64,000 nt of DNA, from NCBI GenBank assembly GCA_024362935.1, contig JANCRA010000033.1, positions 8,777,714 through 8,841,713 of the forward strand, in the 5' to 3' direction. A model generated the notes under the pieces. The model saw only the letters and a list, made by a program, of their open reading frames with translations, was not told the origin of the DNA and searched no databases. Positions 1 to 10,500 of this stretch are shown in pieces. The DNA is from Setophaga petechia (Eukaryota > Chordata > Aves > Passeriformes > Parulidae). The position numbers were made by a program, and so were the translations under genes. Positions within the stretch are counted from its first letter, which is position 1. Every line of letters begins with the position of its first letter.

Positions 1-24
1 ATGTATGTTTGTTTATTTGTCCCC

Positions 25-140
25 AGCCCAGAGCTCTGAGTGCCACCTCCAGGAGTTCCTGGGACACTTCCAGGGATGGGCACTCCAACCCTCCCTGGGC
101 AGCCCCTGCAAGGCCTGAGCCCCTTTCCAGGAGGGACAAA
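25..140 (-). mobile_element. CR1-like LINE fragment
   Basis: The stretch gagtgccacctccaggagtt through gggcactccaaccctccctg is a close relative of the CR1-like piece at 33918-34140. Read on the minus strand, it resembles the 3' part of avian CR1 elements, from memory of their consensus. Confidence 0.65.
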
Positions 141-1860
141 ACTGAGCAAACTGAGCTGAGTCAAACACTCAGATTATGAACCTGTGGGAATCTGAGGGCC
201 AGGTCACAAACCACAGTGTGCTGTGAACAAAAGGTGATGCAGGAGGGAAAAGAATGACAAATAACCTGTATTCTCAGTGTAGTGATAGAGAATCAGTCCT
301 GAAATCCTCTGTTCACTGCTTTTCCCAGATACTCCCTGGCTCTGCAGCCCAGTGCATGATGACAGAGGATGTTTGTAAATCAGGTTACCTGGGTTGGCTT
401 CACAGCCCTGCACAGTCCTGTCCATCCACTTGGCAAAGTTTGTTTTAGAAAAATTTGTCTCCATGCAGTCTAGATGTTCAGAATACCAAACATAACTTTT
501 GAATTTTTTTTTTTTTGACACACTGTTTTGGTTCTCTTTCCCATGAAACCAGTTTGATTACTTAGGTCTTTAAAGTTCAGCACACATTCAGGTGATTTGC
601 TGCCCCAGGGTATCTAAATTTCTGTATGTATTAAAAGCACTCCACCCCTCTCAAGTCCCAAAGTGCAGATTTGAAAAACATCAAATTCCTTCATTACTTA
701 TTCTTCTGTCTCCTCCTAAATTCTTCCAGTCTTAAATGGCAAAATAACTGCATTATGTAGGGATTTTGGTTTTTGTTTTTTTATGTTTTATAAAAGTTGC
801 ACATATGAAATGTGTAACAAATATTTTCAGTTTATAGCTTTACATTTTTTATTACACTCACAGGAGGTGTAACACAAAAACAGTATGGCAAGAATTCACA
901 AAACAGCCACAGCTAATAGCCAGATCATGTCAAGAACTAACAAAATACAAACATAAAATACAAGTGGGAGTGTATTTGTCTAGAAAGCCTTTTTCTTTCT
1001 TCATTTCTTAAGCTGACAGCTGTCCTTGCTGAACGACAGTTTGACTATTATAGTTTTAAAAATTAGGTGCTAAAGGGTTGTTTTCTTCTTGATCCACAAC
1101 ATATAATTATGCAAGGAAGAAAAAGATCCTACACAAAGACTGCACTTCCTCAGAGCAGTATCTGCTCTGAAACTTCATTATGAGAATGCCAAATGTTCCC
1201 TGCACAGCAGAGCCCATGGCAGTGGGAGCTTTATTGTAGTTTCCCTTAGCAAGTGTTGATGGATTTATGGAGGGCTTCATTAAATATAGGCTTAAAGGAT
1301 ATCCGCTATCGCCCACTTGTCAAAAGCCAAAATAATATCAAAGCCATGGGTGCAGCTCGGGGCTGCAGGTGTTAACAGTGCTCACTAATCTGGGAGTGTT
1401 TCAGCCCCCAATTAATGGCAGGGCTCTTGTCTGAGCCCAGCCCTCTCAGAGATAAATTTCCAAGATGAATGCATCCCGTGGAGGCTGAGGGCACTTGTAC
1501 AGCGATCCCACCCTGCTGATGGCTCCTGCTGGGCTGTCCCGGCTCAGCCTTGTGCTTCCCTGTGGTGCCTTGAGAGGCTCCCTGGAACAGAGGCTGCGCA
1601 GAGTCAAGGAATAAAGCGGGGATTTATGAAAGGGCCTCAATGGATACACCTCGGGCAGTGCAAGGGCCTGGCCAAGCCTACAGCCAAGATGGATGGTGGA
1701 GAGGTTGTGGCTGGAGAACGTCCAGTGCAGAGGTTGTGGCTGGAGAACGTCCCTGCAAGCTCGCCAGCCCCACGTGCAGCCGAGGGGGCCCTGTCCCGAC
1801 TTTAACGTCAGGCACAGCGCCAAGGTCAGCACCCTACGTTAAAGCAGCGGTGCTGCCTTG
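141..1860. other. Upstream intergenic DNA, no gene recognised
   Basis: Mostly unique AT-rich sequence, becoming GC-richer after 1.35 kb. A direct repeat of gaggttgtggctggagaacg occurs twice near 1702-1752. No zinc-finger or other coding motif was seen, so there is no sign of SALL4, the upstream neighbour in mammals as I recall it. Confidence 0.6.
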
Positions 1861-1864
1861 AGTG

Positions 1865-2431
1865 CAGCACCTTAGAGCTTCTGCCCACAGGGGAGAGAGA
1901 GAGAGAGAGAGAGAGAGCGCTCTTCAGATCTGGCAAGGCTGGTTTATTGTATGTCCAGGGGATGCCAGGAACCGAAGAGGGCGAGAGGAGGGGGTTACAT
2001 GAGGTTATAAAGGGAGAGGGAGGCAGGTGTGTAACCAGGTCGGGGGCGAATGGGAATCCAGGGGGGAGTGGGGTACAAGGGATTGACACAAAAGAAACAC
2101 CAATGGTATCTAAAGGAGGGGCTCCGGCCCCTGAACCAATCACTCCACGCCCCAGCTAGAATGTTCCAGAGAAAAAGATGGGGGTAAAGAGTGACTGGCA
2201 GGTGACCGGGGTGGGGTTTGAAATGAGATACATGGGTGACCTGGGAAACCGGGAAGGGGATGCATTGGTTTCTAGGGAGACTGGGGAGGGGCTCAAGAAA
2301 AGATACTTTGGTTGGCAGGGTAACTGGGAAGACTGACAGGAGCAGGGAGGGGAGGAGTACCAGGGCTGAACCGTTACAGAAACAAAGCGGGAAACAGAAT
2401 AATCCCAAACTTCAACAAACACAATACAACA
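1865..2431 (-). mobile_element. Solo-LTR-like element, family A, minus strand copy
   Basis: The reverse complement starts TGTTGTATTGTGTTTGTTG and shares long stretches with 3728-4300, including agtgattggttcaggg, ttgtaccccactccccc-like text, a TTTATAA box and an ACAATAAACC poly(A)-type motif. This is typical of a retroviral LTR. No internal retroviral genes are present. Its right edge lies inside family B sequence. The low-coordinate boundary is uncertain. Confidence 0.75.
1893..1916. repeat. (GA)12 microsatellite
   Basis: A perfect dinucleotide run. On the minus strand it falls just after the poly(A)-type motif of LTR family A and is a likely polymorphic site. Confidence 0.95.
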
Positions 2432-2437
2432 AGTCAT

Positions 2438-2651
2438 GAGTGTTCACACCTTTATAAGTTTTGGTCTATTTCCATATTGGGGTTAATTGTCCAATCACAG
2501 CTCTAGGTTCTGCAGTCCCACTCTTCGAGTTTGCTCTCCTCAATTCCCTGCTGTTTGCATTTTTGGGCCTAAAGCAGCTTTGGTACTGGGGCTGGAAAAG
2601 GGCTGTTTTGTGTGACTGAGCTGTGAGGAGAACTGACTAACACTTTATATG
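2438..2651 (-). mobile_element. Partial LTR, family B, minus strand copy
   Basis: The reverse complement matches 42927-43150 closely (for example aaagtgttag-cagttctcct, ggacaattcaccccaatatgg-type text and ccaaaacttataaa). It stops abruptly where family A begins, so B was probably interrupted by A. The remainder of B was not recognised on the other side. Confidence 0.7.
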
Positions 2652-2799
2652 CCGTCCAGAGTTATATACCAGTGCAGTACAGAATCTGGAAAATATGAAA
2701 GCTAACACTTGAGGCAGCACCTGGCTCTCAGGGCTCCTTCCCAGCAGTGGTTCCGTGTGTGCAGCTGAGCTGGGAATGGGCAGCTTTGGCAGGTTTGCT

Positions 2800-3045
2800 T
2801 TGATTTTGGGGGGTTGAATGCTACAGCCCCAGGCTCTGATCTGGGGGGATTGAATGCTGCAGCCCAGGCTCTTATTTGGTGGGATGGGATGCTACAGCCC
2901 AGGCTCTGTTTTTGGGGGATTGAATGCCACAGCCCCAGGCTCTGATCTGGGGGGATTGAATGCCAGAACCCAGGCTCAGATTTGGGGGGATTGAATACCA
3001 TAGCCCAGGCTCTGATTTGGGGGATTGAATGCCACAGCCCAGCCC
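2800..3045. repeat. ~34-bp minisatellite, about 7 copies
   Basis: The unit resembles gggggattgaatgccacagc followed by ccaggctctgattt, with copies diverged by point changes. It keeps several reading frames open on the minus strand, but the frames look non-coding. Confidence 0.9.
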
Positions 3046-3404
3046 TGTTTCAGCGCTGCTTGGGGAGCAGTGATGTTCCACAGCACCAAACTCTTTGCCT
3101 GTCACAGTGGGAGTGAGTCAGAGCACAGGGAATTATCCCAGTGCGGGAGCCCAGTGCTGCCCCTTTGCCCTTGGCAACCAAACCCCTTCTCCTGCCCTCC
3201 TCACAAGTGGGGCAGCTGCAAACACAGCCCTGGAACAAAGCTGCAAATACCATCTGCAACGGGCTGTGCTTCCAGACAAAGGGGGTGCACCCTGGTGTTT
3301 GTAAAACATGCACTTATGGAATCAGATAAGAACAGGTACAAAGAATAATGGCACAACTTGGGCTGCCTGTGGAATTATAAACAATTATAATTTATATTAT
3401 AATT

Positions 3405-3508
3405 GAATTTTGTTCAACCAGTCATATACCCTTACCCTGGGCCAACTCCTTAGAATTATATTTTGTTCAACCAGTCATACACCCTTACCCTGGGCCAACT
3501 CCTTAGAT
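3405..3508. repeat. Direct tandem duplication, ~53 bp unit
   Basis: The text ttttgttcaaccagtcata and ccctgggccaactccttaga occurs twice with nearly identical spacing. An A/T-rich palindromic stretch (attataatttatattataat) precedes it. Confidence 0.9.
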
Positions 3509-3727
3509 GTCAGAATTCTCTATATTTTGGTTAGGGAAAAAAAGTAAAGTAAACAAACCCAATAGTCATTCCAAAATTGAATTAATCTTTCAGCTTATAA
3601 GAAGGCAAACAGGATATTATTATTATGACTTTTCTCTGTGCTCACCAGGAAAAATACAATAGTCCTATGCATAAAATACCCAATTATTTATTTAGTAGAG
3701 AACTATAATGGAAGAAAATTTATAGCA

Positions 3728-4300
3728 TGTTGTGTTGTGTTTGTTGGATTGTTCTGTTCTCCCCTGCATAAGTTGGTTTGTTCCATTCCCGGTTCTGCCC
3801 CGGTTCTCCCTCGCCTCCCAGTTGATGTCAGTCACCCCAGTCGCCAGGGTGATCAGTGTATCTCTTTGAAATCCCTGCCCAATTTCCCTAGAATCAATGT
3901 ATCCCCTTCTGCCTTTTACCCTGACTCCTCCCCGGTTTCTAGGGAGACCCATGTATCCTTTCCTCAACCCCACCCCGGCGCCCTGCCCATCACTCCCAGC
4001 CGCCACCTTTTTCTCTAGAAACTTCTGTCCAGGGCTTGGAGTGATTGGTTCAGGGACCGGGGTTCTCCTTTAAGTTGTTTTCATTGGTCTTCCCCTGATG
4101 TCAATCCTGTGTACCCCACTCCCCCCTTGATTCCCATGCGTTCTTAAGTTGGTTCCACCCCTTCCTCCCACTCCCTTTATAAGTTCTTGTACTCCTACCC
4201 CCTTCCTCTTTGGTGCTGACTCCCTGGGCTATTCAATAAACCTGGACTTGCCATGATGGGAGAGTGCTCTTTATTTCCTGTCGCCCGCAGCCTTCCTTGG
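3728..4300 (+). mobile_element. Solo-LTR-like element, family A, plus strand copy
   Basis: Begins TGTTGTGTTGTGTTTGTTGG and shows CCCTTTATAAG (TATA-like, near 4173), then TTCAATAAACC (poly(A)-type, near 4233). It is homologous and inverted relative to 1865-2431, 1.3 kb away. No gag, pol or env frames adjoin it. The right boundary (4290-4310) is uncertain. Confidence 0.75.
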
Positions 4301-4370
4301 GCTTCGTCCTGCACCTGGCAGTGTGGCCAGCCTTATCACTGGACGCTTGCCTGAGGTGCAGCTGTTGGGA

Positions 4371-4457
4371 CAAGTGTCCCCCTGTGCTGCTAGCACTTGC
4401 AAGTGTCCCCCTGTGCTGCTAGCACTTGCAAGTGCCCTCCCATGCTGCTAGCGGTTG
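4371..4457. repeat. 29-bp tandem repeat, 3 copies
   Basis: The unit contains aagtgtccccctgtgctgct followed by agcacttg; the third copy is diverged. Confidence 0.9.
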
Positions 4458-4459
4458 CT

Positions 4460-6800
4460 GGCTGACTCTCCACGACGATTCTCTCTCGCCGAAACCGCTG
4501 CAATAGCACATTGTGCTAACCAGGTAATGAGCACAATTTGCAAATGCATTGTTAGAACCACCCATCCATTGTTTGAGTGGGGAACTGGCACCAGGACTTG
4601 CTCCCCAAAATACAGTTTATTTACATGTTCTTTGATCAGTGGAGCTGAGAGACCTGAGTATCTTTGAGGATCAGGAGGGCCCTGAAAGCCTCATGTGTGG
4701 GTGAGAAATCGGTGTCATGGGCAGAGAGCAGGGGACAAGGAGGGGACTGAGCTCTGCACCACGCAGCTGATGAGGACAAGGGCAGGAGATGAGGCAGCAA
4801 AGCTTCCAAAAGCAGTGGGAAATAGTGGCAGGGACTGATGGACACAGGGATTTCTAGTTTGATTAAGATGCACCTGCAGTCAGGTGTGTCCACAGGCTGG
4901 GCTTTGCTAGGATCAGCTTCCACTTGTCTGTGTGAGCCTGAGCCATGGGAGGCTCAGTGCATAAAACACAATCCTGCTGGCAAAGCAGGTGTGCCTGTGC
5001 TTCCCGCTCAGGAAAAAGTATTAAATCACCCCAATCCACAGCCTGGTGCTTCCACCCAACCTCTGTGTTCAAAATGGGGCTCAGCCTTGGACTTGCCAAT
5101 AAACCATTCCTGGGCTAAATGGGATTTATGGGGTGCAGTGGTGAGAACTGTGACAGTGTCTGAGGGACTCTCCCTACAGGACAACCTCAGAGGGGGCCAA
5201 GTGGCCCAGCCCTGGTTCTAAGATAAGTCACTTGCTGGGATCACGAGGAGGGATATAAAACTGCTTGCTCTGCTGTTAATTTAATCATCCGGGAGAAAAA
5301 ACAAAACAAAAGCAATATAGATAATGATTTAAAATTATGGAAAATATCTCAGCTCCTTTTAATTAGCAGTGGTGCAATATTAATTCTGGAGCTTGCAGGG
5401 CTCCTTTGTGAGCCTGAAGTTCTGTGCTTGCAAAAGTAGAGCATCAAAGCAAGCCAGTGGCATCAGAGAAAAACAAAATCAGTTTTATTTCAGTTGATTT
5501 AACAATTCTAACTTCTCAGACTGAGGCTGGAGGTTTTCCCTTGGGCATTCCTTCTCAACAGGAGAATGAAAATCAAAGGCTTGGAAAGCAGGAGAGCTCA
5601 TACCTGCTGTGAGCGCTGCTGAGATCACAAGTGGATCCTTCCAGCAAAGCAAATGTTGTGCCAGAAATATGTCAAGGAGTGGGCTTAGTCCATTGGGCTA
5701 CAGCCTGGTCTACACCCTCCAGAGTGATTTTATAGCTAAAACCCAAAATTATCTCAATACAAGGCAGAAAATCAGAGTGCCCATTGGGAGGCTTTGAGCG
5801 TTTTTCTGGCTCCTCAGATGCTGTGTGAGGCTGCAGGGCATCCCTTTGCTCCTCCTGTAGGATTTCTGGGACTGAGTCACCTTCCAGCAGTCAGTGGCTC
5901 CTTCTCCCAAGTTCTTGGATGTTGGAGTGGGGCAGGAATGACCTGGAGGAGCTCCAGCTGCTCCATGTAAAGAAGAGATGTCATGAAGTTCTGTCTGATC
6001 ACAGACAGGTCAGGGGCATAAAAGAACATTGAATGTTTTACAAATCCAGTGCCACTTTCACATCAAAGTGAATAAAAAATGGCATTTGACATGTTTTATT
6101 TTAATCGAGGCTGGATGCTCAGACTGGCATTCCAGCCTGTACAGCATTAGGGCAGTGGGTTTGTGGCAATGGTGTGACAAGGTCCTCTTTAGGTTCTTCA
6201 ATTGCTCCTTTTGGGAAATTATAATTTGCAGTGAATTCTAGCATCATATCCTCTCATATAAAAAAATTCAGATGTAGAATATGGGAAAAATAGAGCAAAT
6301 ATGTTTCATGCCCTGAAGTGTTTGTGGGAGAAGGGATTTCTATTTCTACTTCAGCTGTCTCCAGGAGGGGGTAAGAACAGTAGATTGAGAAATAATAATT
6401 AAAAAATGGTATTACTTAATTGAAATACAGTCTAAAAATCAATCATACAAACAGTTTTTGTAACAAGACAGCCCAAGTTAGGATGGCGTTGGAAATATCT
6501 GTCTAAACAGTACTGGTGCCTGAAACTGGTGTAACTCTTCATTGTCTTGCTGAAATGTCCTCATTGCAAAATGCCAGGATGACTCTGCTTCGACTGTAAG
6601 GGAAAATATTAAATGACAGTTGAAGGTTTTGTGCTACTGTAATCCATAGTGTAACGAGATGCTTGAAATCAGAACCACAAGTGCTGGAGCAATTTATGCC
6701 TAAATTTGCAGAGGACATCTGAATTTGGATCCAGAAACGGGCACGGGCATTGAGAGGAGGGTGTGAAGGTCACCGAGCAGGCAAGGAGGGAGCAGCACCG
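4460..6800. other. Upstream intergenic DNA before the ATP9A CpG island
   Basis: Unique-looking sequence, increasingly AT-rich from 5.2 to 6.7 kb. No gene, strong repeat or RNA gene was recognised. Confidence 0.6.
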
Positions 6801-6888
6801 GCAGCGATGCCAGCCCTGTGCCGCGGGTGGGGTGCGTTACAGGACGGGAGCTGAGCCCGCAGCTGCGCCAGGCACAGCACACACGGGG

Positions 6889-6950
6889 GTGGCAGAGCAC
6901 AGCGGGGTGAGGCAGAGCACACCGGGGTGAGGCAGAGCACACCGGGGTGA
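6889..6950. repeat. 20-bp tandem repeat upstream of ATP9A
   Basis: About three copies of a unit containing ggcagagcacaccggggtga at the edge of the CpG island. Confidence 0.8.
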
Positions 6951-7051
6951 GCTGCGGGTCTTGGGCCGGCCAGGAGCTGCTGAGGCTGGGAGAGAACGGG
7001 AAACGAGTGCGGGGCGCCGGTACGACGAGCAGAGCAGGTGACGGCCGGGGA

Positions 7052-7174
7052 CGGGGCTGGGTGGGGCAGATCAGGGCGTGGCTGGGTGGGGCAGATCAGG
7101 GTGGGGCAGATCAGGGCGTGGCTGGGTGAGGCAGATCAAGGCGGGGCTGGGTGGGGCAGATCAAGGCGGGGCTG
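7052..7174. repeat. G-rich minisatellite in the ATP9A 5' region
   Basis: Five copies of a core ggggcagatcarggcg, separated by ctgggtg-type linkers, lie 290-415 bp before the start codon. Spacing is variable (about 22-30 bp). It may fall in the promoter or 5' UTR. Confidence 0.85.
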
Positions 7175-7466
7175 CCCTGCCCGGTCTGGGGCGGAGCGGA
7201 CCCGACCCTACCTGGCCCCTTGGAGCCGCCGGGTGCCGGCGCTCGGGGCCGGGCCGGCGGAGCATCCCTGGCCGCTCGGTGCGGGGTGCCCGGAGCTGCG
7301 GGGAGCGGCGGGGCGGAGCCGGCGGCGGGGCGGGAGCGGCACCTGCGTGCTGGGAGCCGGCGGCGCCGGGCCGGCCCCTCGGCGGTGCCGCCAGACGGCG
7401 GCGGCCGGGCTGGGCGCTGCCGGCAGCCGGAGCATCCCCGCTCCGCTCCGCCCCGCAGCCGCGGCC

Positions 7467-7534
7467 ATGACCGACAACATCCCGCTGCAGCCGGTGCGGC
7501 AGAAGAAGCGCATGGACAGCAAGCACCGCGGCGG
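7467..7534 (+). CDS. ATP9A: ATP9A coding exon 1 (residues 1-22 plus 2 nt)
   Basis: The start ATG at 7467 lies in a good context (gcggccATGa, purine at -3). It opens the peptide [19 protein letters not shown], the typical ATP9A N-terminus. The donor GG|gtgagc at 7535 leaves phase 2. The same frame is open upstream from at least 7038 but holds no ATG there, so this Met is the likely start. The exon sits inside a CpG island. Confidence 0.95.
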
Positions 7535-10500
7535 GTGAGCGGCGGCGGGGCCGCGCTCGGGATGCGCGGGACGGGGGCGGCGGCGGCCCGAGCCCGGGCG
7601 GGAGGAGGAGGAGAGGAGGAGGAGGAAGAGGAGGATGAGGGGGAGGCAGGCGGGCGCTGACAGGTTGCTCCTGACGCCATTGCCGCGGCACGCCCGGAGC
7701 ACGGCAGGATGCGGGCGGGATGCGGGAGCGGGGACAGCCCCGGCGGGGAGCGGCTCGGCCCGGCCCGGCCTCCAGCGCCGGAGCCGCGGACACAGCGGGG
7801 CAGCAGCGCCCGGCGGGGCCGGGCCGGGCGGGGGCCGTGTCACCGCGGCCGTGTCACCGCCGCACCCGCCCGGCCCGGCTCGGCTCCTGCTTGTCATCGT
7901 CCATCCCCGCTGTGGAATCAGCCGGGGCTGGAGAATCCCCCGGCCTCGGCTGGGAGGAGCGCAGGAGCATCGGCGGTGCGTGTAACAAAGGCCCGGCTCC
8001 CATTTACTGTATCAGCTCGGCAATACAATATCCTTGGTGGCGATGTCGCCGTAGCCCGGGCGTGCGATGCGTCCCTAAAGGAGACGTAGGGATGTGTTTA
8101 TACCGGTATGGCCATGCAGGAAGTTAAATAAGGAAAATGTTTTTCCAATAGTCTTCCATTACGAAATCGCACCACTGTACAGACAGGTTGGTTTGCACGC
8201 AGCAGGGTGTACGTGGTATCCGAGTCACCTGGCTGTCAATTAGCACAGCATTTCATTCGTCCCTGGAGAATTTGGGCTTTTAAAATGTGACGAGTGATGT
8301 TAGCTAAATAAACCAAAATACTGAAAGAAATCTTCACTATTAGAGCAAAGAGAAATATACACGTTTGCCTTGTTTATGTTTTCAGTTGGTAGTTTGTGTT
8401 CAGAGCCCTGTAACTGACATTGTTGTACACAGTTTATTCAGCATTAGGTGTTTTCCTTGCTGTGAGGTTGTTGGTGGTGCTGTAGCAGTACCGGGGCAGG
8501 GAGGTGTGTGTGATGCAGCAGCAATCCCCGTGCCTGTGTCACACGCACTGCTGAGCAAGTGCCACAAGGTGCAGCCACCATGGCTTTGCCTTTGGTGACG
8601 TGATTGAAGGGAGCGGGGAGAGGTGAGGGCCTGGGAAATTTCTCCAAGCTGCTCGAATGGATTCTTTTCCTGGAGTTCTGTAATCTCCAGCAAGAGCCTC
8701 CTGGGTGTTCAGTGTGGTTAGTGCTGCCTAGCAGAGCCTGCCCTCAGCTAACCCGAGCTATGGGTCATTGCCTGGGGATCCTGCCTGATTAGCAGCCACT
8801 GAGAGGCTTTCCAGTGGTGGCAAAAAATTGCAGCGGCACGGGAAGGAAGCTTGCCTAGGGCTTTTACTCAATAGCAGTTGAAATAAATTGGATTTGGGGT
8901 TTCTGTTTGGTGCAGTAATTGTTTGGGGGTTGGGATTTGTCATACATGAGGAACCCTTGTGTTAGTGATGTGATCTCTTGGTGTTTGATCAAGTGATGGA
9001 TAGCAAAGCATTGAAGCCAAGCCAATCCAAACCAGTGTTAGAAACCATAGAATAAATCATCCAGCAGGTGGAGGGGTCCCTGGTGTCACAGCCAGAATAC
9101 AGTCCTGGGAATCCTAGGCCATAATCAAGGCCTCCTTTCTTCTGTTCCCTCTGAGGAAAAACCCACACGAAAGCCATCCAATTGCTGTTCCTTAATGCAT
9201 ATGAAAACCAGGATGAGCAAGTGTTGATGGGCTTCACTTTAGCACAGCCCCAGCTGGTTTCTGCTGTGGGGATCCCCCAGCACTGGGGGTGAGTTTTCAC
9301 ACAGATTTTTGTTGGTGTGGTCTTCTGCAGTGGGGAGATTTCTGGTTGTGAATGTGTCTATAGAAATCTTGGTTTCTGTTAAAATAAAAGCGAGAAACAG
9401 CTAATTCACCTGTAGGGCAGGTGCCATCCAGCAAGGCTTTCATTTCCCTCAGCTTCTGGCATGCTTTGAAAGGAAGCCAGGGAGGAGCTGGCTCAGGAGC
9501 CTTGCAGAGATGAGTGATGGCTCAGACAGCTCAGGTCTGTGCTGGGGAGAAGCCACGAGCTTAAAGAAGCGAGTGGGAGAGTGGGGATCTGCTCCTGAGC
9601 AGCTTCAGAGGGGCTGCCTCAGGGGCTGAGCTCTGAATTCCCGTGCTGTGCCTTGAATTCAGCCGTGCTCATGCCGAGGCTTTGCAGCACTCTGGAGCCC
9701 TGTGAGCCCTGTGCCAGGGAGGGATGGCAGAACTGCAGCAGCCCCGTGGGGTGGCAGTGAGCCCGGGCTGCCCAGGGCCCAGTCCTGCCAGGGAGGAGCT
9801 GCAGGTTCCCGGAGCACCCCGGTGCTCTGCTCAGCACATGACACAAGTGCTCCCCTAAATAGCTCATGGTGTCAGTGCTCGGTCCTGCAGGGCTCCTTTT
9901 AAAGCAGCACACTGCTGTGCTCGTGCAGCTGCTGTGTGGAAAAGGCCTGGCTCCAGAGCTGCAGGGGAAGGAGAGGAAAGGAGGAGTTTACAGGAACACT
10001 TGCTGAGGCTGTGCCATTGTGCTGCCTGTGTACTCTGGCTCTGTTTAAAATGGCAAATTCCATTTCAGAGTCAACAGAGGGACGGCAGTTCCTGCCCTGG
10101 GAGAGCCCGTGTGGGTGTGCCTTGGCACGTGCAGCCTGGGGCTGGGCTGCCTTCCCACAGCTGGGAATTGCAGGAATTGCAGCTCCCCTGCCCCTTCCGG
10201 AGCCATGCCAGCTGCATGGCCTGCAGAGGGAATGTTCCAGAATGTTCCACCTGCAGTGTCTCATGTGCAGGTGCAGAAAAGGGCAAGGTGGTCGTGCATG
10301 GCTCTGGTTTTCTTTAGCCGTGGAAAATTTGTCCCCTGTTTTTGGAATGATGTCACGTGGGGTTGGTTTGTGTGTTAAAGGTGCCAAGCACAGCCCATGA
10401 GAGTCACAGAAACGAAATCTGAGAAATGGGCTCGGTTTAGAAGTGACTAAATATGTCAGTGAACTTCAGCACCAATTTGACAAATGCCACCTTGGAACAC

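Larger units (their letters stand above)
6820..7900 (+). promoter_or_regulatory. ATP9A: CpG island and probable ATP9A promoter / 5' UTR
   Basis: GC content and CpG density rise sharply from about 6.82 kb, peak around the start codon and fall by about 7.9-8.0 kb. The island holds the start exon, many G-rich (gggcgg-like) boxes and two small tandem arrays. No convincing TATA box is seen, as expected for a broad CpG promoter. The transcription start cannot be placed precisely. Confidence 0.7.

Noticed and set aside
1865..4300. A full endogenous retrovirus between the two family A LTRs
   Set aside because: The LTRs are inverted, only 1.3 kb apart, and no gag, pol or env frame lies between them.
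1..6800. Search for SALL4 coding sequence upstream
   Set aside because: No C2H2 zinc-finger linkers (TGEKPF-like) on either strand.
7111..7897. Several 130-230 residue frames on both strands around the ATP9A start
   Set aside because: Low-complexity Pro/Ala/Arg/Gly translations of a CpG island; only the frame opening at 7467 matches a protein family.
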